A DNA stretch of 24,140 nt from Clostridium sp. (GCA_004554205.1 SFNH01000015.1:1-24140); one strand, 5' to 3'. Positions 15,206-22,080 are shown, counted from the stretch's first letter. Program-made: numbers and translations. The notes: generated by a model not told the origin, from the sequence alone.

Positions 15206-16330
15206 TTATTTAACCTTCTCAAGAATCTCTGCCGCATTGGCAGCGGTAACCTTCACATAGTCAACCATGTTCACCGGATCAACAGCCTCGCCCTTTAAGA
15301 ACTTAACTGCCATATCAGCGGCGGTCTGTGCCTGTCCGAAGTGATCGTTGAATACGGTGCCGGTCATCTTGCCGTCAACTACATTCTGAACAGCCTCGGT
15401 CAGAGCGTCAACGCCTACAAGATAGATGTCCTCGTTTACCTTTCTGCCCGCAGCCTCGATCGCCTGAAGAGCGCCAAGTGCCATCGCGTCGTTGTTGCAG
15501 AATACAACCTCAACCTTGTCGCCGAACTGAGTCAGAGCATCCTGAACGATCTGCTGGCCCTTCGCCTGATCCCAGTCGCCTCTCTGAAGCAGCAGCTCCT
15601 CTACCTCGATGCCCGCATCGGTCAGAGCCTTAACAGAGAACTCGGTTCTGTACTGAGCGTCCACGTTCTCCGGATCGCCCTGTACCATGATGTAGCTTAC
15701 CTTGCCGTCGCCGTTGATATCGCCCTTGTTTGCGGTCTCAACGATCTCCTCGCCCTGATAGGTGCCGGACTGTCTCGCATCTGCGCCGACATAGGTTGCC
15801 GCAAGACCCTCGGAAGCCCATCTCTCCTCCTCGGCCACATCCGGCTCACGGTTGATGTAAACAACCGGGATACCCGCATCCTTACACATATCGGTAACCT
15901 GCGGTGCGGAAGAAGCCTGTACCAGGTTCAGGATCATAACGTCAACGCCGGAAGCGATGAAGTTCTGGATCTGGTTGGTCTGCTCAGCCTGATCGCCCTT
16001 GCCGTCCTGGATGGTGATGTTCTCTTTCTTGAAGCCCAGCTCATCTACCATGTATCTCTCCAACTCGGTACGATACAGGGTCATGAAGTTGTCATCGAAC
16101 TTGTAGATGCTGATGCCGACCTTCTTGTCAGCCAGATCAACGGAGCCGGTAGCCTCTGCGACAGTCTCCGCAACGGTCTCTGCGGTAGTCTCCGCAGCAC
16201 TCTCCGCAACGGTCTCTGCCGGGGTCGTCGCCGCCTCAGTCGCCGCCGTCTTGCTGCCGCCGCATGCGGTCATGGACAGCACCATGCAGGAAGCCAGCGC
16301 CAAAGCTGTTACTTTTCTTGATAATCTCAT
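15206..16330 (-). CDS. mglB: galactose/glucose-binding lipoprotein of an ABC importer
   Basis: The 374-residue protein starts with a lipoprotein signal peptide ending MTAC (Cys23), so it should be anchored outside the membrane. Residues 24-62 are a low-complexity Ala/Glu/Thr/Val tether. The mature fold follows E. coli galactose-binding protein closely: YKFDDNFM, VYINREPD, the calcium loop DINGDGKVSY, NNDAMALG, GVDALTEA and GTVFND. The stacking Trp is likely in QRGDWDQAKG. The position of His152 in the E. coli protein appears to be Asn (NVDAQYR against HPDAEAR, from memory), while the neighbouring Asp and Arg are kept. It is the first gene of the operon. GGGAGG lies just upstream of the start. 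Confidence 0.92.
   Translation of the reverse strand: MRLSRKVTALALASCMVLSMTACGGSKTAATEAATTPAETVAESAAETTAETVAETVAEATGSVDLADKKVGISIYKFDDNFMTLYRTELERYMVDELGFKKENITIQDGKGDQAEQTNQIQNFIASGVDVMILNLVQASSAPQVTDMCKDAGIPVVYINREPDVAEEERWASEGLAATYVGADARQSGTYQGEEIVETANKGDINGDGKVSYIMVQGDPENVDAQYRTEFSVKALTDAGIEVEELLLQRGDWDQAKGQQIVQDALTQFGDKVEVVFCNNDAMALGALQAIEAAGRKVNEDIYLVGVDALTEAVQNVVDGKMTGTVFNDHFGQAQTAADMAVKFLKGEAVDPVNMVDYVKVTAANAAEILEKVK
16148..16240 (-). repeat. in-frame repeat encoding the MglB Ala/Glu/Thr/Val linker
   Basis: A 19-base segment at 16165-16183 recurs exactly at 16201-16219, a 36-base (12-codon) period, with degenerate copies around it. It encodes repeated AETVAE units between the lipid-anchored cysteine and the folded domain. 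Such tracts can change length by slippage. Confidence 0.7.
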
Positions 16331-16359
16331 GTTGTAAATCCTCCCTTTTATAAGTTTTT

Positions 16360-16391
16360 TGTCGGTTTTTGTTCATACTGTTTCACCGACA
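16360..16391 (-). promoter_or_regulatory. 5' stem-loop in the mgl leader
   Basis: TGTCGGT (16360-16366) and ACCGACA (16385-16391) are exact inverted copies separated by 18 bases. The predicted transcription start is near 16390, so the stem would form almost at the first nucleotide of the mgl mRNA. It could equally be a DNA operator for an unseen regulator. It does not fit a CcpA cre site well. Confidence 0.45.
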
Positions 16392-16396
16392 GAGAT

Positions 16397-16425
16397 ATTA
16401 TAGCATTTTTATATCTATTTTTCCA
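16397..16425 (-). promoter_or_regulatory. strong extended -10 promoter of mglBAC
   Basis: On the minus strand a perfect TATAAT (16397-16402), preceded by TGC, lies 17 bases downstream of TGGAAA (16420-16425). The spacer and upstream DNA are very AT-rich. This fits high expression of the binding protein. The flanking AT-rich stretch 16426-16457 also follows the cobD stop and shows no clear terminator. Confidence 0.75.
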
Positions 16426-16457
16426 TAAGTTTTTTAACTTTTTTTGTTAATTTTTTA

Positions 16458-17528
16458 TTATTTCTCTTTTATCTGTGCCAGCGCGCTTAAAAGCGCGGCA
16501 TTCTCTTCCCTCCTTCGCACAGCGACGCGGTAGTAGCCCCGCCCCAGCCCCGGAAAATTCCCGCAGTCCCGGATCAGGATGCCCCGCTCCTTTAACTGTT
16601 CCCAGAGACAGCCCCCCGCTTTATTCTCCCGTTCTCTCTCATCTGAAAACAGCAAAAAGTTCGCCTGGGACTCAAAGACCTTAAAGCCGAGGCGTGAAAG
16701 GTCCGCCTTTAAATAATTCCGCTCGGCCCGGATGAGCGCGCGCGCCTCATCTAAGTACCCGCTCTCCTTAAGGGCCGCCGCACCTGCCGTCTGTGCCGGG
16801 ATGGAGACGGACCAGGGCTGCCTGATCCGGCGGAGCTTCTCCGTCAGCGTGGAGTTTCCGCAGATAGCGTAGCCGAGCCTGAGCCCCGCCATCGCATATG
16901 TTTTTGTAAACGCCCTGATGAGGAACATGCCGGGATACGCTCCTGCTAAGGGCGCCATCGAGAAGCGCTCCGGTTTCTCCATAAGATCGCAGAAGCATTC
17001 GTCAAGCACAAGCACAGCGTTTTTCTCCTCACAGACTCCCGCAAGCCGCTCCACCTCGCTGCGCCGGGCGGCTCTGCCCGTGGGGTTATTCGGATTGCAG
17101 AAAAACACGAGGTCGGTATCCTCCGTCACCGCATCCGAGAAACGATCCATATCCGGCGCGAAGCCCTCATCTTCCCTCAGAGGAAAACGCACTACCTGAC
17201 TTCCCACAGCCAGGAGCGCCTGCTCGTACTCGGAGAACGCGGGCGCGGTCACAAGCGCCTTTTTTGGTCTTACCGCCATAGTCACCTGATAGATCAGATC
17301 CGCCGCGCCGTTCCCGCAGAGCACAAACGACGGATCGACGCGGTGATATCCGGCGATCGCCCGTACGAGCTCATCGCACTCCGGGTCGGGATAACGCTCC
17401 CAGCTATCCACCGAACTCTTAAGGGCTTCCCTGACCGCCTCCGGCATGCCGAGCGGATTTAGACTCACGGAAAAATCACAGGTGATCCGGTTACGGTAAA
17501 CATCACCGCCATGCTTTGCAGTCTCCAT
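16458..17528 (-). CDS. cobD: L-threonine-O-3-phosphate decarboxylase
   Basis: A PLP-dependent fold type I enzyme of 356 residues that makes (R)-1-aminopropan-2-ol phosphate, the linker of the cobalamin nucleotide loop. HGGDVY near residue 6 and the downstream DFSVSLNPLG are the usual CobD opening. NPNNPTG is at 145-151, the PLP-ring Asp at DEC (176), and the Schiff-base lysine in AFTKTY is Lys209. The family overlaps histidinol-phosphate aminotransferase (HisC), but the N-terminal HGG motif and position after cbiB favour CobD. AGGGGAG lies eight bases upstream of the ATG. It is the last gene of the cob operon, separated from cbiB by 48 bases that hold a small hairpin. Confidence 0.87.
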   Translation of the reverse strand: METAKHGGDVYRNRITCDFSVSLNPLGMPEAVREALKSSVDSWERYPDPECDELVRAIAGYHRVDPSFVLCGNGAADLIYQVTMAVRPKKALVTAPAFSEYEQALLAVGSQVVRFPLREDEGFAPDMDRFSDAVTEDTDLVFFCNPNNPTGRAARRSEVERLAGVCEEKNAVLVLDECFCDLMEKPERFSMAPLAGAYPGMFLIRAFTKTYAMAGLRLGYAICGNSTLTEKLRRIRQPWSVSIPAQTAGAAALKESGYLDEARALIRAERNYLKADLSRLGFKVFESQANFLLFSDERERENKAGGCLWEQLKERGILIRDCGNFPGLGRGYYRVAVRRREENAALLSALAQIKEK

Positions 17529-17553
17529 CTTTTTTGCTCCCCTGTTCCTGCTT

Positions 17554-17580
17554 GTAACTGTGAAGGTACTGAACAGTTAC
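17554..17580. repeat. 8-bp hairpin at the cbiB stop codon
   Basis: GTAACTGT (17554-17561) and ACAGTTAC (17573-17580) are perfect inverted copies with an 11-base loop. The cbiB stop codon (17577-17579) lies within one arm. Between two co-transcribed genes and without a U-run, it is more likely a processing or stability hairpin, or a dispersed repeat, than a terminator. A related GTAACTG hairpin occurs at 21781-21822. Confidence 0.5.
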
Positions 17581-18566
17581 GAAATGAAAAAACAGCAGCC
17601 CAGCCATGCGGCGGCGCTCCCGAAAAGAAGCGCGAGAAAAGCAGCCGCATACATCAGTCTTCCGGCGCGCTCAATATCCTCCGGCGTGACGGGCCTGAGA
17701 GGATCTCCGATCACAGGCTTATGGCGGAGCACGCCAAAATAGTACGCCTCCCCGGCAAGCTGCACAGAGAGCGCCCCCGCGCAGGCGGCCTCCCCCTGCG
17801 CGGAATTCGGGCTTTCGTGGCGCCGCCTGTCCCGTCTCCAGACACGCCATGCATTCGCCCCGTCAAACCCCGGGAGCAGCCACGCCGCCACAACAAGGAA
17901 AAGACCTGTCAGGCGGGCGGGAATCCAGTTTGCCGCGTCATCGAGCCGGGCTGCGGCCCTGCCAAAATACCGATAGGCCTCATTTTTATATCCCACCATG
18001 GAATCCATGGTGTTTACCGCCTTGTAGAAGAAACCGCCGACCGGGCCGAAAAGAAGCATCCAGAAAATCGGGGCGATCACTCCGTCGGACGCATTCTCCG
18101 CCACCGTCTCCACCGCTGCCTTTATGATGCCCTCCTCTGTCAGATTTTCTGTGTCTCTCCCCACGATCATGGAGACCGCCCGGCGGGCTTTTTTTACATC
18201 CCCCTCAAGGAGGGCGCGGTACACTCTCATGCTCTCCGTCCGCAACGACCTTGCCGCCAAAAGCTGCCCGCACATCACGCACATAAGAAAAAAGCGGAGC
18301 GCGGGGTGCAAAAGCCCCGCCGCAGAGAGGAGAAGCCATGATACCCCTGACGCCGCTCCCGCCACGAGCGCGGCAAGCGCCGCGCCTGCCGCAAGCTCTC
18401 CCCGCCGTGTCTTTGGAAATCTTCCGCGAAGAAGCGTTTCCAGCCTCCTTATCAGCCAGCCGATCGCCCGCACCGGATGATACCAGCCCTCAGGGTCGCC
18501 GATGAAAAAGTCAAGCGCGAAGCCCGCACATACCGCCGTTATATATTCCATTCTCCCAGGCAACAT
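17577..18566 (-). CDS. cbiB: adenosylcobinamide-phosphate synthase
   Basis: An integral membrane enzyme of 329 residues that attaches aminopropanol phosphate to adenosylcobyric acid. The N-terminal block LDFFIGDPEGWYHPVRAIGWLI, the ETVAENASDGVIAPIFW segment, and TMDSMVGYKNEAYRYFGRAAARLDDAANWIPARL are family hallmarks. Several hydrophobic segments lie between them. I keep the first ATG because GGAAGG lies seven bases upstream. The next in-frame ATG has an SD only one base away. It starts 15 bases after the short cobU-like gene stops and precedes cobD, whose product it uses. Confidence 0.94.
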   Translation of the reverse strand: MLPGRMEYITAVCAGFALDFFIGDPEGWYHPVRAIGWLIRRLETLLRGRFPKTRRGELAAGAALAALVAGAASGVSWLLLSAAGLLHPALRFFLMCVMCGQLLAARSLRTESMRVYRALLEGDVKKARRAVSMIVGRDTENLTEEGIIKAAVETVAENASDGVIAPIFWMLLFGPVGGFFYKAVNTMDSMVGYKNEAYRYFGRAAARLDDAANWIPARLTGLFLVVAAWLLPGFDGANAWRVWRRDRRRHESPNSAQGEAACAGALSVQLAGEAYYFGVLRHKPVIGDPLRPVTPEDIERAGRLMYAAAFLALLFGSAAAWLGCCFFIS

Positions 18567-18581
18567 CTTATACCTTCCAAT

Positions 18582-18953
18582 TTACTTGATCCGCGCGGCG
18601 ATCCCGCATATCACGCGGTATACCTCATCCGCCTCCGCCGCAAGTATCTGACCGGCCATACCCACGGCCTCCCGGTAGATGCGGTCATCGTATGATAAGG
18701 GCACGATCCCGCACCCAACCTCGTCCATTGTGACGATCTTCGGACGGTCGGCAAGGACGCCGCGGGTAAACGTATCGGGGTCTTCCCTCCGCGCGCACGC
18801 CTCGCGGACGAGCTCATGGAAATCAAAAAGAATGCCGTCACCCTCTGCGCCATCTGAATGTCTGCTTTCAGGTCGTGCGCCAAAGCGCTCCGAAAAAAGC
18901 CTCCGCGCAAACGCCTCCTGCCCCTGAAAGCTTCCTCCCACGATCAGAATCAT
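18582..18953 (-). CDS. short CobU-like protein with degenerate P-loop
   Basis: A 123-residue protein. It opens MILIVGGSFQGQEAF, aligning with the CobU P-loop GGxxSGKS but with Lys and Ser replaced by Gln12 and Glu13. Its second half, VTMDEVGCGIVPLSYDDRI and ADEVYRVICGIAARIK, closely matches the CobU C-terminal half (NEVGxGIVP, AADEVxxVxxGI). The middle region with the guanylylated histidine of CobU is absent, so it is unlikely to be an active kinase or guanylyltransferase by itself. It sits between cobS and cbiB in the same operon as a full CobU. GGGAGG lies five bases upstream of the ATG. It may be a partner subunit, a regulator or a relic. The intact reading frame and good ribosome binding site argue against a pseudogene. 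Confidence 0.75.
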   Translation of the reverse strand: MILIVGGSFQGQEAFARRLFSERFGARPESRHSDGAEGDGILFDFHELVREACARREDPDTFTRGVLADRPKIVTMDEVGCGIVPLSYDDRIYREAVGMAGQILAAEADEVYRVICGIAARIK

Positions 18954-18968
18954 GCCATCCTCCCGCCT

Positions 18969-19775
18969 TTATCTCGTCGTCACCGCAAGCGCGACAAGCA
19001 TAATGAGCTCTGCCGCCTGCAGGAAAAATCCCGCCAGATCCCCGGTGATCCCGCCGAACTCGCGCATTGCCATGCGATAATACCACGCAAAGCCGGCAAG
19101 CGACGTCACCGTGACTGCCGCCGCCGCAGGTGCGCCGCCAAACAGCCACAGCCAGAATGCGCCTGCCGCAAACCAGCCAAGAAGCGCCGCCGGCGCCACC
19201 TTGTTCTTCTCCCCCGCGCCGTCTGCAAAGGCGCGTGCGAGGCCCTCCTTCTTCACTTTCGGAAAGGCGAGCACAGAGAATGCGCTGAGCGCCCGACTCA
19301 TGACATAGATCCCGCACACAGCCGGGAATGCCCGGCTTCCCAGCTCCGAAAATGCCGCCGCATACAGGAGAAGATAGACGCCGCACCCCAGGGTGGCAAA
19401 TGCGCCGGTATGCGGATCCTTTAAGATCTCAAGCTTCTGCCCGCGATCTGAAAGGGAACTTCTCGCATCCAATGTGTCGAGGAATCCATCCATATGGATC
19501 CCGCCTGTGATGAGAAGCGGAAGCGCCGTGCCGATGCAGGCGCGGGCAAGAGCGCCGAGCCCGACAACATCCGCCAGAAAGGAAAACGCCGTCACCGCCG
19601 CGCCTACCGCCGCGCCCACCACCGGGAAGAAGCAGAGCGCATAGCGCATCGCGCTGTCACTCCATTCTACTTTCGGCATGGGAATCCGCGAGTACATGGA
19701 GACCGCGATCGCAAAGCTTTCTATCAGGTGCGGCCATCTCCCGCCATCTCTCTTTTTCAAGCGCATTTCCCCCAT
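18969..19775 (-). CDS. cobS: adenosylcobinamide-GDP ribazoletransferase (cobalamin synthase)
   Basis: A polytopic membrane enzyme that joins adenosylcobinamide-GDP with alpha-ribazole (phosphate). SFAIAVSMYSRIPMP, FFPVVGAAVGA, GGIHMDGFLDTLDAR and SLSDRGQKLEILKDPHTGAFA are typical; the acidic DGFLDTLDA segment is the Mg-binding region. About 268 residues from the chosen start, in line with the family. I chose the ATG at 19773-19775, two bases past the cobU stop. An ATG nine bases later (MRLKK) is equally possible, and neither has an ideal SD, so translation is probably coupled to cobU. A longer frame starting at a TTG inside cobU is unlikely. Confidence 0.9.
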   Translation of the reverse strand: MGEMRLKKRDGGRWPHLIESFAIAVSMYSRIPMPKVEWSDSAMRYALCFFPVVGAAVGAAVTAFSFLADVVGLGALARACIGTALPLLITGGIHMDGFLDTLDARSSLSDRGQKLEILKDPHTGAFATLGCGVYLLLYAAAFSELGSRAFPAVCGIYVMSRALSAFSVLAFPKVKKEGLARAFADGAGEKNKVAPAALLGWFAAGAFWLWLFGGAPAAAAVTVTSLAGFAWYYRMAMREFGGITGDLAGFFLQAAELIMLVALAVTTR

Positions 19776-19777
19776 TC

Positions 19778-20305
19778 TCAAGGCTTTATCGTCACCGGTA
19801 TCCCAAAAACGACCTCCGTCACACAATCAGCCAGCCCGGCGAGACGGACGTTCAGCTTTCCGAGCAGCCGGATATAGCTTTTCGTCGCCTCATCGTAATC
19901 CACGCCATCCGAAAAGACCTCGTTTGTTACTATAATAATGTGATTCGCCTGTTTTTGCAAGCACAGGATTCCGTCCACGATCCGCCCGTAAATCTCCTCT
20001 TCGCTTCCCCCCACATCAAACTGCTCGTTTGCCGCAAGGTTTGAGAGGCATTCTAAGAGAATGACGCGCTCCCTCTCCCCGCCGTCAGGAAATGTAAGAT
20101 GCTTAAGATTTGTGAAGCATTCGATCGTGACAAAGCCTTTCCCGTCCCGCATCCTCCGGTGCTTCTCCACCCGCAGCCGCCCCTCCTCACCGGAGGGCTT
20201 CATCGCAGCGATATAATACCGTCTTTTTCCGTCAAGCTCCATCGCAAGTTTCTCCGCATAGACGGATTTCCCGCTTGCGCTGCCCCCGGTGACCAGGTAC
20301 ATCAT
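19778..20305 (-). CDS. cobU: adenosylcobinamide kinase / adenosylcobinamide-phosphate guanylyltransferase
   Basis: A 175-residue bifunctional enzyme that phosphorylates adenosylcobinamide and then transfers GMP to it. The P-loop GGSASGKS (residues 7-14) and EKHRRMRD (His49, matching the guanylylated His of CobU) are present. The usual NEVGxGIVP is replaced by NEVFSDGVDYDEATKSY, a variant I believe is common in Clostridia. The start at 20303-20305 overlaps the cbiA stop in an ATGA arrangement and has GGGGAG eight bases upstream. A frame extending 12 codons further upstream has no such support. It is followed directly by cobS. Confidence 0.9.
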   Translation of the reverse strand: MMYLVTGGSASGKSVYAEKLAMELDGKRRYYIAAMKPSGEEGRLRVEKHRRMRDGKGFVTIECFTNLKHLTFPDGGERERVILLECLSNLAANEQFDVGGSEEEIYGRIVDGILCLQKQANHIIIVTNEVFSDGVDYDEATKSYIRLLGKLNVRLAGLADCVTEVVFGIPVTIKP

Positions 20306-21753
20306 GTGAAATACTCCCCGTTTAAAAATGAAAGAATCCACTCCGGCGCCGATAAGTAATACAGGTGGGGAAAGCCCGCAAGGAGTGTCTGCGTCTTATG
20401 GATACAGTCCCAGCTTCTCTCCGACATCGGTTTCTTTGCCTTCATCGCCGCGCCCGGAGCCGTGCTGTCCCAGTAGTGGAACTCGTGGCCGCGTATTCCC
20501 CTTCTGTTTTCCTCATGTCCGTTTTCCGTCAGCTCAACGTATCCAAAGCGCGCGCTGCGCCCGGTTTGAAAGGCCTCCCCGTCAATAATACCCGCCATCG
20601 GATAATGTTTCCCGTCCGTTCCCTCCAGGCTGCGGTGCAGATAGAGAAATCCGCCGCACTCTGCGAGAATCTTCACTCCGGCTGCCGCCGCGGCGCGGAT
20701 ATCCTCAAGCATGGATACGTTTTCGGAGAGCTGCCCTGCATAGCACTCCGGGTAGCCGCCGCCGAGCAAAATCGCATCAAGTGCCTCGGGCAGATGCGGA
20801 TCCTTAAGCGGGCTGAACTCGATAAGCTCCCAGCCGTTATTTTTCAAAAATTCGAGATTTTCCTGATAATAGAAACAGAACGCCTCATCGCGCGCCACGC
20901 CCATGCGGCGCGGGGATTGTCCCGACTCTGCGCCATGAACCGGCATTTCCGGACCCCCGGATACCGCAAGCTCACCGGCGGATTCCGCGAGACGGCAAAT
21001 TCCCCCAATATCAAGGCACTCCTCAAGGCGATCCACCAGACGTTCCAGGCGCTCCCGAAGCCGCTCCTGCCCGGCGGGGAGCGTAAGCCCCAGATGGCGG
21101 CTCTCCCAGGCGGCATCCACACACTCGGGTATCGCCCCAAAGAGCGTCACGCCAAGCCGCTCGATCTCCGGGCGGAGCCGCTCACACATCGCGACTGACG
21201 TGCGGTTTAAAATGACGCCCCTGATGCGGCTGTCCGTCCTGTATTCGAGAAAGCCCTTTATCTGCGCCGCAATCGAGAGACCGCTCTTTTTCCCGTCAGC
21301 CACAAGAATCACCGGAGTCTGCGTGATCCGCGCGATATCGTATGTACTTGCCTGAAGCGAGATCCCGCCGACGCCGTCATAATATCCCATGACGCCCTCG
21401 ATCACGGAAATTCCGTTAATCGGCGCATGATTTAAGAACAAAGTCCTCACTTCCTCCTCCGGCAGAAAAAAGCTGTCGAGGTTTCGGCATGGAATCCCCA
21501 GCACATACCGGTGGAACATGGGGTCTATGTAGTCGGGTCCGCACTTAAAAGACATACAGGATTTCCCGCGGCGCTTAAAGAGCGCAAGAAGAGCGGCAGT
21601 GAGTATGGTTTTCCCGCTGCCGCTTAATGGCGCCGCTATCAGAATGCGCGGGGCTTTGGCCGCGGGGCCGGTCTCTGCCCCACAGCTTTTTTTGCCCCGC
21701 TCACTGACCGGTGACGCCGGAATCGTTTCCCGCACAAACATTCCATCCTTCAT
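20302..21753 (-). CDS. cbiA: cobyrinic acid a,c-diamide synthase
   Basis: Glutamine- and ATP-dependent amidation of the a and c carboxylates of cobyrinic acid. The 483-residue protein has an N-terminal dethiobiotin-synthetase-like domain with P-loop SGSGKT (44-49), KCGPDYIDPMFH, GIPCRNLDSFF and IEGVMGYYDG. A class I glutamine amidotransferase domain follows, with LGGGYPE, the nucleophile Cys in AECGGFLYL, and GHEFHYWDS. CRNLD and AECGG favour CbiA over CbiP/CobQ. About 33 residues before the first beta strand are extra compared with most relatives and look unstructured. GGGAGA lies eight bases upstream of the ATG. It is the first gene of the cob operon, and the 54-base space ahead of it has no cobalamin riboswitch and no clear promoter. 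Confidence 0.93.
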   Translation of the reverse strand: MKDGMFVRETIPASPVSERGKKSCGAETGPAAKAPRILIAAPLSGSGKTILTAALLALFKRRGKSCMSFKCGPDYIDPMFHRYVLGIPCRNLDSFFLPEEEVRTLFLNHAPINGISVIEGVMGYYDGVGGISLQASTYDIARITQTPVILVADGKKSGLSIAAQIKGFLEYRTDSRIRGVILNRTSVAMCERLRPEIERLGVTLFGAIPECVDAAWESRHLGLTLPAGQERLRERLERLVDRLEECLDIGGICRLAESAGELAVSGGPEMPVHGAESGQSPRRMGVARDEAFCFYYQENLEFLKNNGWELIEFSPLKDPHLPEALDAILLGGGYPECYAGQLSENVSMLEDIRAAAAAGVKILAECGGFLYLHRSLEGTDGKHYPMAGIIDGEAFQTGRSARFGYVELTENGHEENRRGIRGHEFHYWDSTAPGAAMKAKKPMSERSWDCIHKTQTLLAGFPHLYYLSAPEWILSFLNGEYFT

Positions 21754-21780
21754 CCGATGCTTCTCCCGCTTTCGCTTTCT

Positions 21781-21822
21781 GTAACTGCTCAGCAGGTTTA
21801 AAGAGCGCTACTGGGCAGTTGC
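21781..21822. terminator. imperfect 15-position stem-loop at the SASP 3' end
   Basis: On the minus strand GCAACTGCCCAGTAG (21808-21822) can pair with CTGCTGAGCAGTTAC (21781-21795) around a 12-base loop, with twelve Watson-Crick pairs, one G-U and two mismatches. The left arm holds the last SASP codons and its TAG stop. No U-run follows, and the cbiA ribosome binding site lies just downstream. It may end the SASP transcript weakly, or allow read-through into cbiA. Confidence 0.5.
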
Positions 21823-22020
21823 TTCTTTCTTAAGCTCGCGCTTTCGCTTCGCGATCATCCCGCCGATCTTCCCGCTCTCCTTCGAGGTCAGGCACTTAAA
21901 GCCGCCGGCGAGTACGCGCTCGCCAAGTCCCAGCTCTTCAGCAATCTCAAATTTGAGCTGCTCTTCCGGCGTCATGTTGTTCACATCAAAAGGCTTCTTC
22001 TCTTTTTTCGTTTTTGGCAT
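21808..22020 (-). CDS. divergent alpha/beta-type small acid-soluble spore protein
   Basis: A 70-residue basic protein. LKFEIAEELGL (22-32) matches the first conserved SASP segment, including the Glu-Ile-Ala where the germination protease GPR cuts. LTSKESGKIGGMIAKR (44-59) matches the second (usually LTSRxNGxVGGxMVKR). SASPs coat and protect spore DNA in the forespore. The N-terminal 15 residues are lysine-rich and there is a cysteine at 43, both unusual. AAAGGAG lies 13 bases before the ATG, a long spacing. A possible forespore promoter lies at 22055-22084. It stands between pspC and cbiA on the same strand. Confidence 0.82.
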   Translation of the reverse strand: MPKTKKEKKPFDVNNMTPEEQLKFEIAEELGLGERVLAGGFKCLTSKESGKIGGMIAKRKRELKKEATAQ

Positions 22021-22080
22021 AAAACAGGATACACTCCTTTCTGAAATCCTCTTGGAGTATGCCCCGGATCAGCCTGTTTT
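22021..22080 (-). promoter_or_regulatory. inverted repeats able to sequester the SASP ribosome binding site
   Basis: AAAACAGG (22021-22028) and CCTGTTTT (22073-22080) are exact inverted copies. Nested inside them, ACACTCC (22031-22037) and GGAGTAT (22054-22060) pair on the minus-strand RNA as seven pairs, including one G-U. The inner right arm contains the GGAG of the SASP ribosome binding site, and the inner left arm coincides with the proposed -10 box. Only a transcript arriving from pspC would carry both arms. Confidence 0.5.

Noticed and set aside
15341..16321. 326-codon open frame on the plus strand
   Set aside because: Antisense to mglB across almost its full length. The frame stays open because of the codon bias of mglB, and no SD or domain supports it.
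16367..16384. CcpA cre site in the mgl leader
   Set aside because: The sequence between the inverted repeats has a TGAAA start but lacks the central CG of the cre consensus.
17511..18341. 276-codon open frame on the plus strand
   Set aside because: Antisense to cbiB. The translation is Arg/Pro/His-rich, typical of a shadow of a GC-rich gene.
18868..19386. 172-codon open frame on the minus strand overlapping cobS and the cobU-like gene
   Set aside because: Frame-shifted shadow of cobS with low-complexity Gly/Arg composition. cobS itself is intact, so it is not a frameshifted fragment.
20365..21198. 277-codon open frame on the plus strand
   Set aside because: Antisense to cbiA with no recognisable domain or start signal.
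21754..21807. Cobalamin riboswitch before cbiA
   Set aside because: The space is far shorter than the roughly 200 bases needed and no conserved B12-box-like sequence is seen.
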